Of a stretch of 64,000 nt of DNA, positions 49,006 through 60,367 are shown in pieces. The translations under genes were made by a program, and so were the position numbers. This DNA is from Halichondria panicea (taxonomy: Eukaryota > Porifera > Demospongiae > Suberitida > Halichondriidae): contig NC_087393.1 in assembly GCF_963675165.1 (NCBI RefSeq), forward strand, positions 4,345,502 through 4,409,501, given 5' to 3'. The first letter of the stretch is position 1; each line of letters begins with the position of its first letter. The notes beneath the pieces were generated by a model. It had not been told where the DNA came from and did no database searches. It worked only from the letters and a program-made list of their open reading frames with translations.

Positions 49006-49229
49006 ACCCTGTGTTTCTAATTTTTAGGAGGAGATCCACGTGTCGCTGAACTTTTAACCTTTGCAAACTAGGGGAATTCCCCATTCTCTAATGACGTCAG
49101 GGTACAAAGTTCAAAGAAAGGTGGGCTATATTTTGAGTCAATTTTCCGGCATGAGCTAGTCATCGTTTGTTTTTTACTTCTAGTCTATGTCAGATTCTCT
49201 ATAGAGTGTTGAAAGTGTTTTGGATGATC
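49006..49229. promoter_or_regulatory. Bidirectional RINT1/SPT2 promoter with kappaB, CRE and E-box sites
   Basis: 224 bp separate the divergent starts. Visible palindromes are CACGTG at 49037-49042, GGGGAATTCCCC at 49071-49082 (a perfect kappaB-type site) and TGACGTCA at 49092-49099 (a perfect CRE), followed by ACAAAGTTCAAAG (DR1-like) at about 49104. Function is inference from motifs. Confidence 0.6.
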
Positions 49230-52200
49230 ATGGATTTTCAACAGCTCCTACAGAAAGCCAAAGTAAAGCAAAAAGGTGTCGAAAAGAAGGTGAAACTGTG
49301 TTAGCTAGATGTACATACATGTTTTAAGTACATTGAGTCATAGATACAAGATACAATCTATGATTGAGTCGAGTGTATGGTGGGTACATAGTTTATAGTA
49401 TACATCGATACAATCCAGTCTTTAGATAGACTCAGTTGTATTCATGCATAGCTATCTTAGCCTCGAGACCAGCCGTTCGTTATCTGAAAGAACACCTGGT
49501 CAAGTTCTAATGTACAACTCATCCTGCTGAGTCAGCGTTTTACAGCATCATAATGATATTCATGGATAATATACCTTGTGCCGGCAATTATCGGTCCAAG
49601 AAATTCCTGGACCAATTATTTCTTGGACCAATTAGACAGGTTGTACATTGGAACTTGACCAGGCGTTCTTTTAGATAACGAATGGCTAGTCTCGAGACTA
49701 TAGCTATCTAGTGGGGGGGGGGTGCAGGGGTGAACCTTTCCCCCAAATTGCTCAGCTTCCCCCCCCCCAATGTTTGTAGAATAATGACATCATCACATTA
49801 GTGACATCATCACATTAGTACTGTCTATGATGTGCAATATGTAACTAGATCTACTGTGTGCACTGCACTAGCATGAGGGGGTGTGGTCAACAAATGTGGG
49901 AGTGGCTGAACATTTTGCGGTGTGCTTACGCGCGCCCAAACCTTCCCCCCCAAACTTTTAATCCTAGATGAAACCCTGGCTATACTTTCTTTCATAATTA
50001 TATCATATCGTGTAATGAATATTTGGACGGACACTCTGGTTATCTACATGTATGTGCAGAGTATGTGTAATATAATTATTGTTCCGATATTTATTTGTGA
50101 TTTATCCCTCTCAGCTCGTTCAGCAAAAGACAAAGAAAGAGGAAGAAAAACGACAGAAAAAGGTACTGGAAGTTCAGAAACAGAGAGAAAGTAACGACAA
50201 GCTCAAACGATTAAAAGAAGCTGCCGTGAAGAGACAGTTAGAATATAAAGGACTTCACAAGCCGAGTAAAGCATTGGCCACGCCCTCCCCAAAACCCCAA
50301 TCAAGCAAATCAACTCCATCATCATCAACAACAAAATCATCAAAAACTGTTCCAAATGGTGTGTCAAAATCAAAGCCAAGCGGTATCACAAGTAAATCAA
50401 AATCCTCATCTTCATCTATTAAAGACACTTCAAAGTCGAAACCGTCCCCTGTCTCAAAGGGTAAATCAGCCTCAAAATCAACTGCTGCTGCCGTTAACTT
50501 CAACGATCTAATGAAGATGGCTAAAGGGAAGAAAGAAGGGACCAGCCAAACTGACTACCCTCCACGTACAAGCTCCTCTCCGCTCGGAAAATCACTACTC
50601 GAGAAGAAAGCTGCTAAATCAAAACCCAATCCACCGCGACCGCCCACCAAGGGAGGGGCTAGTCAGACGTCGTACAGAGTACCCATGAGCCCAATGAAAA
50701 CAGTGAGTGTGGATATTACGAGGCATCCTTGCTCCCCTACCACCTCTCAAGGCCACAAGAAACTAAATGGACAATCTGTCAAGAATGGGCGACCACAGCC
50801 ATCACCAAGCAAACCTACCAGAGACTCCAGACCACCTCTCAAGCCTGGAGTTCGAACGGGTAAAGTAAACCCTGACCTTGCTGCTCGGAAAGCAGCTTTG
50901 CAGAGACGAAAACTGAAAGCTTCTCAACCTACATCGTTCTACGGTTCAGCAGCTGCTAATATCCTGGGCCGTAAAGACGGTGCATCGAGTGGGAGTGGTC
51001 CGTTTAGATATACAAGTACGTGGGTGGACGAAATGAGGGAGGAGCTAGATGATTTTGATGGCGTTGATGATTTATCCGATGATGACGATTTGGATGGTTT
51101 TGTTGTTGACTCTGGAGATGACTTCATTGATGATGGTGACGATCAGGAAGACTACTCGTCACATATTAGGAAAATATTTGGATACGACAAGAGAAGGTAT
51201 ATAAATGTGTAGTCTTACATTTCTATTTACCCAGCAGGATGTAGTTGTTTCCCTCCTACCCCAGAGGAAGTTGGTCACGATTTAAACCGCGGCGAAAAAT
51301 GCTATGCAACAGTGTTTAATCCGCTGAATCAGCACTTTTGTCATATTTTATCATGTGTTACATCTCCTGTTACATCTCCTGTTAGTTTATGAATCATAGT
51401 AGCTATCATTGCTATACCTGCTACATCAAGACAGGAGTCAAAGAACCAAGGGAAGTCAGCAACAAGTGCATGTTTCTAGCTCATTGCTTCGAGTATGACT
51501 ATGCTACTCACTGTCTAGTGTGACTGGGTATTGTTAGCATCATTTGCTACTAGTATAGAGTGCTACAATCGTTTGCAACCTTTTGGCTTTAGCTAGGATA
51601 GCTACTTTTTCATGCTTTTCTTGCGGTTTCTGTATATCTTTTCTTCTGTGCGCGCACATTCCTCTGTTGAAATGTGACCAACCTCCTCTGCTCCTGCCCT
51701 GTAGATTGTGTAGTATGTATCTTACTATTCATACAGCCAAGCTCAATTACCTCCGTATATTATGATTATCTTGTCCTCTGTTCCAGATTTGAAGATGATA
51801 AGTTTGATGACAGAATAATGGAGTCGAGTTTTGCTCAGCAACAGTTTGAGGAGGAAAGAAGGTACTGTACTATAGGTGTTTGTGTTTCATGCTGGTATGT
51901 GTTTACATTCAATGCATCACTATTGCAGCATTGTCCCTTGGTTGCATATACCTACTTTAGGTGATGCTTATATAGCACGTACACAGTACCTGGAAGCAAG
52001 AGCATTACTATAATTATATACATGTACGATCTCCACGCTTTTACTTATTAATTCCTTTGCTGGTGTGCGAGCCACTGGACCCTCCATGAATGCATGATTG
52101 TACATGTATATACATGTACGTACCTAACAACAAAACCTACTCTTTAGTTGCAATATTGAAGTACAGGATCTCATAAATAGAGAGGGGTTTAGGATAGTAA

Positions 52201-52501
52201 GTTACAAGCTCCTCTCTATTTATGCACTCCAGGAAGTGCGTACAATACAAATTCTAACACAACTAGCAATACGAATTCTAACACAACTAGCAATCCGTGT
52301 ATGCTACATTGTGTATGCACAGAGCAGGTTTGTTGACTATGATTTATTGTCCGTGCATACAGTACTCGTATCGGGAAGCGAGAAGATGATGAAGACGTTC
52401 GCAGAGAACAAACTGAACTGTCTCGAAAGAGAAAGAGAAAATCCAGCCCTGTTAGAACTTATGGTAGCAACCTGAAGCAATCCAAACTCTCTTTTAGATG
52501 A
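49230..52501 (+). CDS. SPTY2D1: SPT2 histone chaperone homologue (SPTY2D1), 451 aa
   Basis: Exons: 49230-49289, 50115-51196, 51787-51861, 52363-52501. SPT2 is a nuclear H3-H4 chaperone linked to transcription elongation. The start MDFQQLLQKA matches the family's MDF N-terminus; an in-frame ATG two codons upstream (49224) is an alternative. Residues about 20-75 are a basic coiled region (KTKKEEEKRQKK), about 80-300 are low-complexity Ser/Lys/Pro, then a long acidic stretch (DDLSDDDDLDG onward) and FGYDKRR-FEDDKFDDRIMESSF. The last exon gives RSTRIGKREDDEDVRREQTE and a KRKRK nuclear signal, matching the conserved C-terminal SPT2 domain that binds H3-H4. It is shorter than human (about 685 aa), chiefly in the disordered part. 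Confidence 0.9.
49458..49699. mobile_element. 242-bp inverted-repeat element with 9-10-bp target duplication, in SPT2 intron 1
   Basis: Arms of about 60 bp (CTCGAGACCAGCC with GTTCGTTATCTGAAAGAAC, and the complement at the right end) are nearly complementary. 'atagctatct' lies outside both ends (49448-49457 and 49700-49709). Inside, 'tggaccaatta' occurs twice. Confidence 0.85.
49705..49980. repeat. Dispersed repeat with G-run and C-run ends, copy 2
   Basis: Second copy of the repeat at 34242-34458, in SPT2 intron 1, with an internal duplication of 'gacatcatcacatta'. Its left end overlaps the target duplication of the neighbouring element, so that element appears to have inserted at the edge of this repeat. 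Confidence 0.8.
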
Positions 52502-54230
52502 TATTTTAGCTGTTTATTATTGTTGTTTTTATGAAATTCATTTGTGTACTCATGTGCAAGTATATTAATTATGTTGAACATGATCGTGTGGCAATGAATA
52601 TTAATAGCTAGTGCAGACTCAACAGTAAACACGCCCTAAAAGACTCACATACAGTTTTATAGCTAGCTGCTCCATAAACTATAGCTGTAAGAAGTTGCAA
52701 GAGAGGTGAGTCGCAGTGGTTACTAACTTAGCTAGGCTAGCAATGGTGCATGCAGATCTAGTGTTAATTATAACTAATTAGCTACATCTAGTAAAGCATG
52801 CACTGATGTATATAGAAGACTAACAAATGCAACGGTTGTCCCCATGTGATCTGATGAGTTGTATTATACTAGAATGGCATATGACCTGAGGGGAGTTAGA
52901 AGCCTGAAGGCAGACAAGAACTGGTATACATACGTAGCTAGCAGCACAATCGTTGATTCAATTTGACGATGTGAGTGTATGTCCCAATAAAATCTTGATT
53001 TTCAATTATAACGTCTGACATTCAGTGTATATTCAAGGCCGTAGGCAGTAGGGAAGGGGCCGGGGGCCTTGAGGGCTGAAGCCCCCCAGTTTTTAAATAA
53101 TTCTTCCATATTGGTTGTTTTAAGAGTCAGCGTGCCTTGCCAACTTCAGAGCCACCCTGCTTGTGTCTAAAGTTGTCTATACGTACACCCTTGATATTAT
53201 TGAGAGCTGCCAAATATCTATAATGACCTGTATGTACCAATCATAGCTAGCTAGCTGCTACCCTTTGTCATTGCTCCTTTTACCCGTATTTACATACGAT
53301 TTTTGTAACTTCGCGAATGCTAATATGGCATTGCAAAAATAAGATAGCAAAGACCTATACACAGTACTTGTAGGACATTACCATCCTTGCCAGATTGCAA
53401 AAAGTTGGCTCATTCGCATTGTACATGTAGTATTCTCTTGAAACGCCCGCTAGTTGTCTGATATCTGTACTTTAGTATAACGCCATGCATGCAATAATTG
53501 ATATCACATTTCAATCTATTGATTGTTTCTGTTCGTACTGTATCAATACTAACTACCATGTGATGCTAGCTAGCTATTGTGTCGATGTCAACAGGCTTAT
53601 TGTTGTGGTAGCAAGTGTGCACAGACCACTTGTGCACAGGTGTATTGGGTAAACCATAAACAAGAAATAAAAGTATAAAAATAATAAGGTAAACCATAAA
53701 CAAGGTTCCTATCGTTCCTGAAGTGAAAATACTACGGTTAACGTATTCAGTTTAGATGTTTATAGCCAGCAATTAGTAAAAAGTGTGTGCAAATGACCAC
53801 TTGTTTTGTTTAGTTCGCAGTCATTACAACATACTTTACTTAATTGTTATCTTTTACAACAATTATTGCAATTTTTTCTGATCGACATCGTGTATGACGA
53901 TAGTTTATTATGCTTGGTTGACACAGTGTTCTAGCGTACACTTTCAGTTATTGCCATAATTGTACAAGAATGTGTAATGGCCCGTTATTTTGTTTATACA
54001 AACCTTCACAAATAACAAATATGGTTGGGACGACTGTATGCACTATGAATCTTGTTTAGCTAACACACATCATGTTGTTGTCAGATGAATTATATTAAAC
54101 TAATCGACTCGCGTTTGAGTATAATATATAGCTGTATTTATTTGACCTCCAGTAAGATATGTGAATAATTATAATGCAGCATTTCATAACTTATAATTAT
54201 ACCTATGCATTTTATTTCATTCCAGAAAAA
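52502..54230. other. Intergenic, no supported gene
   Basis: 1.7 kb between SPT2 and the Reeler gene. Frames are short. A possible degenerate repeat lies near 53035-53095 ('ggccgtaggcag' with a purine-rich tail). An acceptor-like TTCCAG at 54220-54225, just before the Reeler ATG, suggests a 5' UTR intron of that gene. Confidence 0.5.
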
Positions 54231-57200
54231 ATGAATAACAACCTGTTAGTACCGGCACTGCTCTTCCTCTCGTTGTTTGCTACCTCTTCTGCGTACCTTG
54301 ACGGAGCCCGTAATGAGTCTTGTTACAACCACAGCATTGTTCACACTGTAGATTTAGGGGGGGGTGAAGTTATAAATGATCCAAGTACAGTCTGTAACAC
54401 CCCCTGTGGCTACCAACTATATGTTGTTGGGGAACGAGCAGAAAATGGAACTCTGACGAAATATGAAACGAATACGACAACAAGTTTTGAGTACAAGCTG
54501 AACACCACTTATCAATGTGAGTTTTTTATTGTGTATAACAGGACTGCTCTTATTAAAGTTTACGTGTGTGCATGTGTAATGTATATGCCTGCCCATTTAT
54601 TATTAGCCCCCCCCCACACGTATATACGTGACTGCTCAAATGGCAAATTGCATTTTGCCAATTAGTTCGTGTTTACACTGTAACAAGACATTTTATCACA
54701 CTATAATAAATGTATATAGCTTGTATTTTAGCGTATAGGCATGAATCAACTGTACAATTGTGCGTAGTTTTGTATGGTAAAATATAGCAGACCAGAACCA
54801 TAACCCCCCTCACACGGATGTCTAGATAGGCATTGTCGGTGGAGGTGTATTTTCAATGTGGGAACCTAAAGTTTACATGCATGTGCACACATGCAAATGC
54901 GTGTAATGTATATGCCTGCCCATTATTAGCCCTCCCCCCCCCACACACACACAGTTTCGTTGAGGATAATCATGTTGGCGGGTGGTCAGGAAACGAACGG
55001 CTTTGTAGGGTTCCTGGTTCAAGCTCGTAATTACACAGACATGTTTGTCCCTGAATCCTCCATACACGGGACATGGGAGGACAATAGTATGCTGTATAGA
55101 CCACTCAACTGTGGCAAGTCCATGGCCAATACATCTGTACTTTATCCTGTGAGCTTACCAGACATGATCCAATATAATACATGTATGTATATACACCTAT
55201 ATAAGTCGTACAAAGCTGCATATGCCAATTGCACTAACTATACGTGTACATGCATCATTATCTTCAGAACTCGGCTACTCAAAAGCTATCCACGGTCATT
55301 GCTGATATAGGTGGAAACAATGAGGTGCTTCTCTACTGGGTATCACCTGCCGAACAAGATGACGCAGTCACCGTTGCGTTCTGGTCAGTGAGTGTTCTTG
55401 TGGATATTAGCATTAATTTGTGTTGAGCTACTTATATTTAACCCGAGGCGCGTGGGCGGCCACGGGTTATAGTAGTCGTTTGGTTTGTCTGTTTGTTTGT
55501 TATTCTGTTTGTAAGTTCAGGATCTGCTTACCTGGCTGCCACAGCACTGCGTTTACAGCATGGATAGCCTTCACACAATAAGTTATTAGTTTTAACAATA
55601 GTAGATTTCTATGTTAGAGCTTTGTTGTCGAATAAAAGCGAGCATAAACTAAGAAGCTTGATTGCACGTTGGCAGCTAGCTAACACTATACACGCGGCCT
55701 TTATTCGAGGCACCCTCCGTATTTACAGCTGAAGTGATCCCGTACCAAAAACAGTGGAAAAGGGCCACTACAATAGAAAGCTAGAATTGTGACTTGTTTG
55801 TTGCTCTGTTAGCTGACTCTGGAATCCTACTCCATCCAAGAGTCATACTTCTCTGAGATTCTTTGCTGTGATCCTAGACTAGGACCTAGTTCACCTCATG
55901 TACCACTAAAACTCTGTTCTCAATGTTTCAGCATGTCTCCAGTCTGGTTTAGTTTTATTGCTCCTGAGTTGCTGTGCTAGACAGCTCAGTCATACATCAC
56001 TACATGCACTGCATTATATCACTCTTCTGATTTCTTGTCACCAGCCGAGGGTTTGCTCTTCAGTGCTCTAGTTTGTACTATTGTACTTATTGCTTTTGCA
56101 TCCTATAGTATTGAACTATCCAAACCCAAGTCACGTGCACTCAATTTAGACCTGTGTGCAATAATTATTATTATGCTTTACCTAATCCCTTCTTGGTACT
56201 TATTTTGAAAATGTTCCATGTATGCAGGTATACAATTGTTCAGCAGCATCGTGCTCATTTCTTTCCTGTGAGAGGACCTGTTGGAGTGAGTCAGCTAGAA
56301 TACACTTATACGTTTGTCTATTGTAAATGTAGGGTGGTGGCTTCAATATAAAGTAGGCCGGTGCATACAATTCAGATTCAGGGGTCACACTGCATTCTTT
56401 TGGCTCTGTGTAATCATGTGCCAGGCTACAGTACTACAGAGACAACATAGCCTACATAGTTTACTGTACGTGTATTCCACAAGTCCATGTAAGGTGTGTA
56501 ATTATCTATAATTATATAGACTCCTCTTCTTCCTACAACCGCTCCAACGGCAGCTACAACGGCAGCTACAACCGCTCCAACGGCAGCTACAACGGCAGCT
56601 ACAACCGCTCCAACGGCAGCTACAACCGCTCCAACGGCAGCTACAACCGCTCCAACGGCAACTACAACTGATTCACCGGTAACTACAACTGATCCACCGT
56701 TAGACATTGGTAAGTTTATCCATGGGGATGCAATGTCTTAGCTGCTTTCTGTCAGACATGCAGTTGAATTGGTGAATTCATAATTATCAGCTTAAATCCT
56801 ATAATTCTGACAAGAGTATTATAGAGCATATTATAATAATAACTGACGGTTACAGTACTTCCATGCAGGGATAGTGCTGACCCTGGTTGAAATCGTTGGC
56901 ATTTCTGTTGGTGGTGTTGCTGCTGCTATCGCTGGAATTATTGCCATCGTAATAATGGCTGTGATCATAGCGATGTGCTGTTGCAAAAAAGAGGGTAAAG
57001 AGCATAAAAAGGTGAGCTTTTGTAGCAGCCTGTATACTAATGGTATTCATATTTGACACACTAGTATATGCGTGTTGCTGAGGTGACTTGTGTGTCATGT
57101 GATCTCATGCATGTTACAATGTAGTTAGTATTTGCATGTTAAAAGTGTAGTCTCTGTTTGCTTAAGAATGTGTCAGCTATTAGAGCACCACCACTGCCTT

Positions 57201-57510
57201 TGCTCACAGACCACTCATGTCTGTCGAGTTGGCGGTCAGTGCTATAGCAAAAGCCAAAAATGTTCTCAGATTTCTCTCGTATCTGAAGGACACTTCTTTG
57301 GCGTCATCTCTTCTATTTAGCTCTACATTGTTTCACTCTCTTTCTTTCTTTATAATCTTCCCCATCCCCTCTCTGGAATCGAATCTCTCTGGCCCGTATT
57401 GCTCTGACTGATTGTTATCTTGGTTCCATGACGACATGCAGTCTAACAAGCAAGTGGCGAAGTTATGGATGTCTAACCCCATCGAGAATGAAGTGGAAGT
57501 GTATATTTAA
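54231..57510 (+). CDS. Reeler-domain type I membrane protein with mucin-like stalk, 351 aa
   Basis: Exons: 54231-54516, 54955-55148, 55268-55383, 56228-56285, 56520-56709, 56869-57011, 57442-57510. Residues 1-22 are a signal peptide (MNNNLLVPALLFLSLFATSS). Residues about 25-220 resemble the Reeler domain: CGYQLYVVGE, a strand with GFVGFLVQARNY, a conserved LNCG, then NNEVLLYWVSP and VTVAFWYTIVQQH. A Thr/Ala/Pro stalk of short repeats (PTAATTA...) follows, then a transmembrane helix at about 290-315 (GGVAAAIAGIIAIVIMAVII) ending in CCCKK, and a short tail ending in EVEVYI. Reeler domains occur in reelin, ferric-chelate reductase-like and immune-type secreted proteins; the role here is unknown. 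An upstream in-frame ATG at 54174 precedes the likely UTR acceptor and is less likely. Convergent with a second Reeler gene. Confidence 0.8.
55441..56073. repeat. Long repeat, left copy of an inverted pair, inside the Reeler gene
   Basis: About 630 bp beginning ACCCGAGGCGCGTGGGCGGC and ending near 'cagtgctctag'. It lies in the intron between exons 55268-55383 and 56228-56285. The inverted copy is at 58147-58731. The outer end is itself a short imperfect palindrome. Confidence 0.9.
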
Positions 57511-57589
57511 TTATTATTGAATCCAACATTAATTTTTTATCATTATTTTGTAATACTTTCTCTATCATAGTTCGGACCCTTGCATGCAT

Positions 57590-58060
57590 ATTATTTGTAA
57601 ATCATGCCACAGAGAGAGCTTGAATAATTAGCAATGTTATTGTGATTTGATCGTAATTATGTACTTTATTCAATACATGAGTGTGTTTGAACGATTTGGT
57701 ACAGTATGTGTCTGAAATGTTACCACAGGGAGAACCTGGAGCTGGGTACTCTGTACACGAAGACAAGGTGAACATATAGCGCATTAACAGAGGGTATAGC
57801 TATAGTGACTGTTAGTACACTGCAATGACAAGCATAGCAATAAATGTTTTTGCATGTTCTTTTTTAAAACATATTTTTGTGTAAATAGCAACATAATTAT
57901 TTATGTTTGATAAAATGTGTGGATGATGTTTAATACCTGATATTTTGTATTATAGCTAGCAGGAGTAGCTAGTTATAAAGCGTTTATTGCTGATCGTCAA
58001 GCTGTTCAAGCTAGTTTTTCGGATTAGTAAAAAGCTACCTCGCTTCCCAAGTTGCACTTT
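57590..58060. repeat. 3' flank of the Reeler gene, duplicated at about 59425-59760
   Basis: Shared ordered blocks include 'ccacagagagagc', 'ttattcaat', 'acagtatgtgtctgaaatgtt', 'accacagg' and 'tttattgctgatc.tgaagctg'-like. Same orientation. Confidence 0.75.
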
Positions 58061-58146
58061 TGGGACAAATTTTCAAGATCAATCCTCGAAATACCAGCTA
58101 TAATTATATACAGCTATGGCACAAACACAAATTAACAGTAATTATA

Positions 58147-58731
58147 ACTAGAGCACTGAAGTGCAAACCCTCGGCTGGTGACATGAAACCAAAAGAGTGA
58201 TAATTATAATGCAGTGCATGTAGTGATGTATGACTGAGCTGTCTAGCACAGCAACTCAGGAGCAATAAAACTAAACCAGACTGGAGACATGCTGAAACAT
58301 TGAGAACAGAGTTTTAGTGGTACATGAGGTGAACTAGGTCTCCTAGTATAGTCTAGGCTAACAGAAGAGCAACAAATGAGTCACAATTCTAGTTTTCTAT
58401 TGTAGTGACCCTTTTCCACTGTTTTTGGTACGGGATCACTTCAGCTGTAAATACGGCGGGTGCCTCGAATAAAGGCCGCGTGTATAGTGTTAGCTAGCTG
58501 CCAACTGCAACGTGCAAGTTCAAGCTTCTTAGTTTATGCTCGCTTTTATTCGACAACAAAGCTCTAACATAGAAATCTACCATTGTTAAAACTAATAACT
58601 TACTGTGTGAAGGCTATCCATGCTATAAACGCAGTGCTGTGGCAGCCAGGTGAGCAGACCCAGAAATTGCAAACAGACAAACAGACAAACCAAACGACTA
58701 CTATACCCGTGGCCGCCCACGCGCCTCGGGT
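58147..58731. repeat. Long repeat, right copy of the inverted pair
   Basis: Complement of 55441-56073 with small indels; ends GCCGCCCACGCGCCTCGGGT at 58731. Together the pair brackets the last four exons of the Reeler membrane gene in a 3.3-kb inverted-repeat loop. Confidence 0.9.
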
Positions 58732-58734
58732 AAC

Positions 58735-59345
58735 AACTGAAGCTACCGTACCGGATGTACTAACACACTACTCGTACATGTTCATAGTTCATAGTTTATC
58801 GATTACGGAACGCCCCTCCAATACACTACACCAACCACCACCCCTCAAACCATTGTATACTAACTCGACAGTTAGATCCCACGCACAATGTGGGTGCTTC
58901 TTGCCCTTGAAACAAATGCAATTAAGTGCACTCCACTCCATCTGCAAATTAAAGCAATCTGTGCGTTAATATAATCAGCACAGCCAGTTAAAAAACATGC
59001 TAGCCTCATTCCCAGGCTGATTTTTCTTAAAGAATTAACGAAGCCGACCTATCATTATTAGAGACAACTCGGCCTGGGAACAAGGCTACAAATGCTCGCC
59101 ATTTTGGTCTATAATTATAGACACATTTCCTCCGCCATTTTCATGAGCAACTCTGCAGAGTCTGCACTCCGTATTGGTTGATCTACGTATATATAGAAGG
59201 ATTATAATGATGAACGTATACGTCTTTTTGCACCAAGTAAGTTTCAACCTATGTTAAACAACCCTCGTGGGCATGCCATCAAAAACTAGTTCTCTATAAT
59301 TATAATTATAGCAATGACTCACTTCATTGACCAACATATGGAAAC
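58735..59345. repeat. Direct segmental duplication, copy 1 (copy 2 at about 63385-63995)
   Basis: Shares 'aactgaagctaccgtacc', 'tgggtgcttcttgcccttga', 'gtgcactccactc', 'atctgcaaattaaag', 'agagacaactcggcctggga' and 'atgactcacttcattgacc' in order. It includes a short inverted pair (cattcccaggc...gcctgggaa). Confidence 0.9.
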
Positions 59346-59760
59346 TTTGCAACATAACATTTACCTGAATTAGTTACAGGTGTTGCCATCATTGCCACAG
59401 CAACCACGATACTAGTGCGTATATTTGTAAATATCACCACAGAGAGAGCAAAATAAGCAATGTGATTGTCAATTTGTTGTGATTTGAACTGAGCATTATT
59501 GAGCACAAAATAATCATATTATGCACTTTTTATTCAATGACCCTTCAATATATACCTTGAACGGTTTGGGTACAGTATGTGTCTGAAATGTTACCACAGG
59601 AATCCGGAGCTGTATATATGCACTAAGTGCTTTAATGTGTGCCTCTATTACAGAATTAAAACACATTAGCTAGCTAAGTGTGTTATAAAGGTTTTATTGC
59701 TGATCATGAAGCTGAAAACCCTGTTCAAGCCAGATTAGAAAAAAGCACCAGCTTCAATAC
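59345..59760 (+). pseudogene. Decayed copy of the 3' part of the Reeler membrane gene region
   Basis: From about 59425 this is the copy of 57590-58060. Just before it, 'acaggtgttgccatcattgc' at about 59378 resembles the transmembrane exon (GGVAAAIAG) of the intact gene but is short and out of frame. Read as the tail of a decayed tandem copy. Confidence 0.45.
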
Positions 59761-59999
59761 ACTTTGAGATCGCTGGATAACTTAATACTGAAGTGTGATA
59801 AAATGAAAACGTGTTGGCGGCATGTACTGCTGTGACAACGTGCTATAGGTCTACATGTATAGGCTATACCGTATACATTGACAGATGATGCTATGAAAGA
59901 TTCTGAAGAGACTGCAAAAGCCTTCAATGTGAGTCAAACTAGCCATAACTCGAGAAAGAAGCTTTAGTTTGCTAATCCACAAATCAAAATCCAAGAGAA

Positions 60000-60135
60000 C
60001 GTGGCTAGAAGCCTATAGAAGCTGTTAGCTTTCGTCGCATTACAACCGTTGAGCAGTTACAGCTGGAACAGACACACACACACACACACAGTCAGCTTTA
60101 CCGTATCCCTCATGCGGCTACGCCTCGAGGCATAA
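60000..60135. repeat. Dispersed repeat, copy 2 (see 1332-1500)
   Basis: Same orientation as copy 1, with a short CA run in the middle. It lies downstream (3') of the GPI-like Reeler gene. Confidence 0.7.
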
Positions 60136-60367
60136 TTATAGCTATCATTAATTTACCTTATACATAGCGTACAATGTGAATAAAAGTTTTAAAAATTTGT
60201 TGGGAATGATTACAACATGGCGTACATTACATGATTGCACGACTATATACACAATAATGATCAACTAATTTGAATGTTCAACTAGCTATACTTAGCTTCA
60301 GTATATACATAATGATCAACTAATGGAATGTTCAACTACTCAGTTGCAGTATACGTACTACTCCAGT

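Noticed and set aside
50255..50503. 82-codon acidic minus-strand frame
   Set aside because: Antisense shadow of the Ser/Lys-rich SPT2 exon.
53030..53095. Possible retroelement tail ('ggccgtaggcagtagg...')
   Set aside because: Resembles degenerate dispersed repeats, but no second copy or target duplication could be seen in the window.
56426..56707. 93-codon Val-Gly-Ala repeat frame on the minus strand
   Set aside because: Antisense of the mucin-like Thr/Ala/Pro exon of the Reeler gene.
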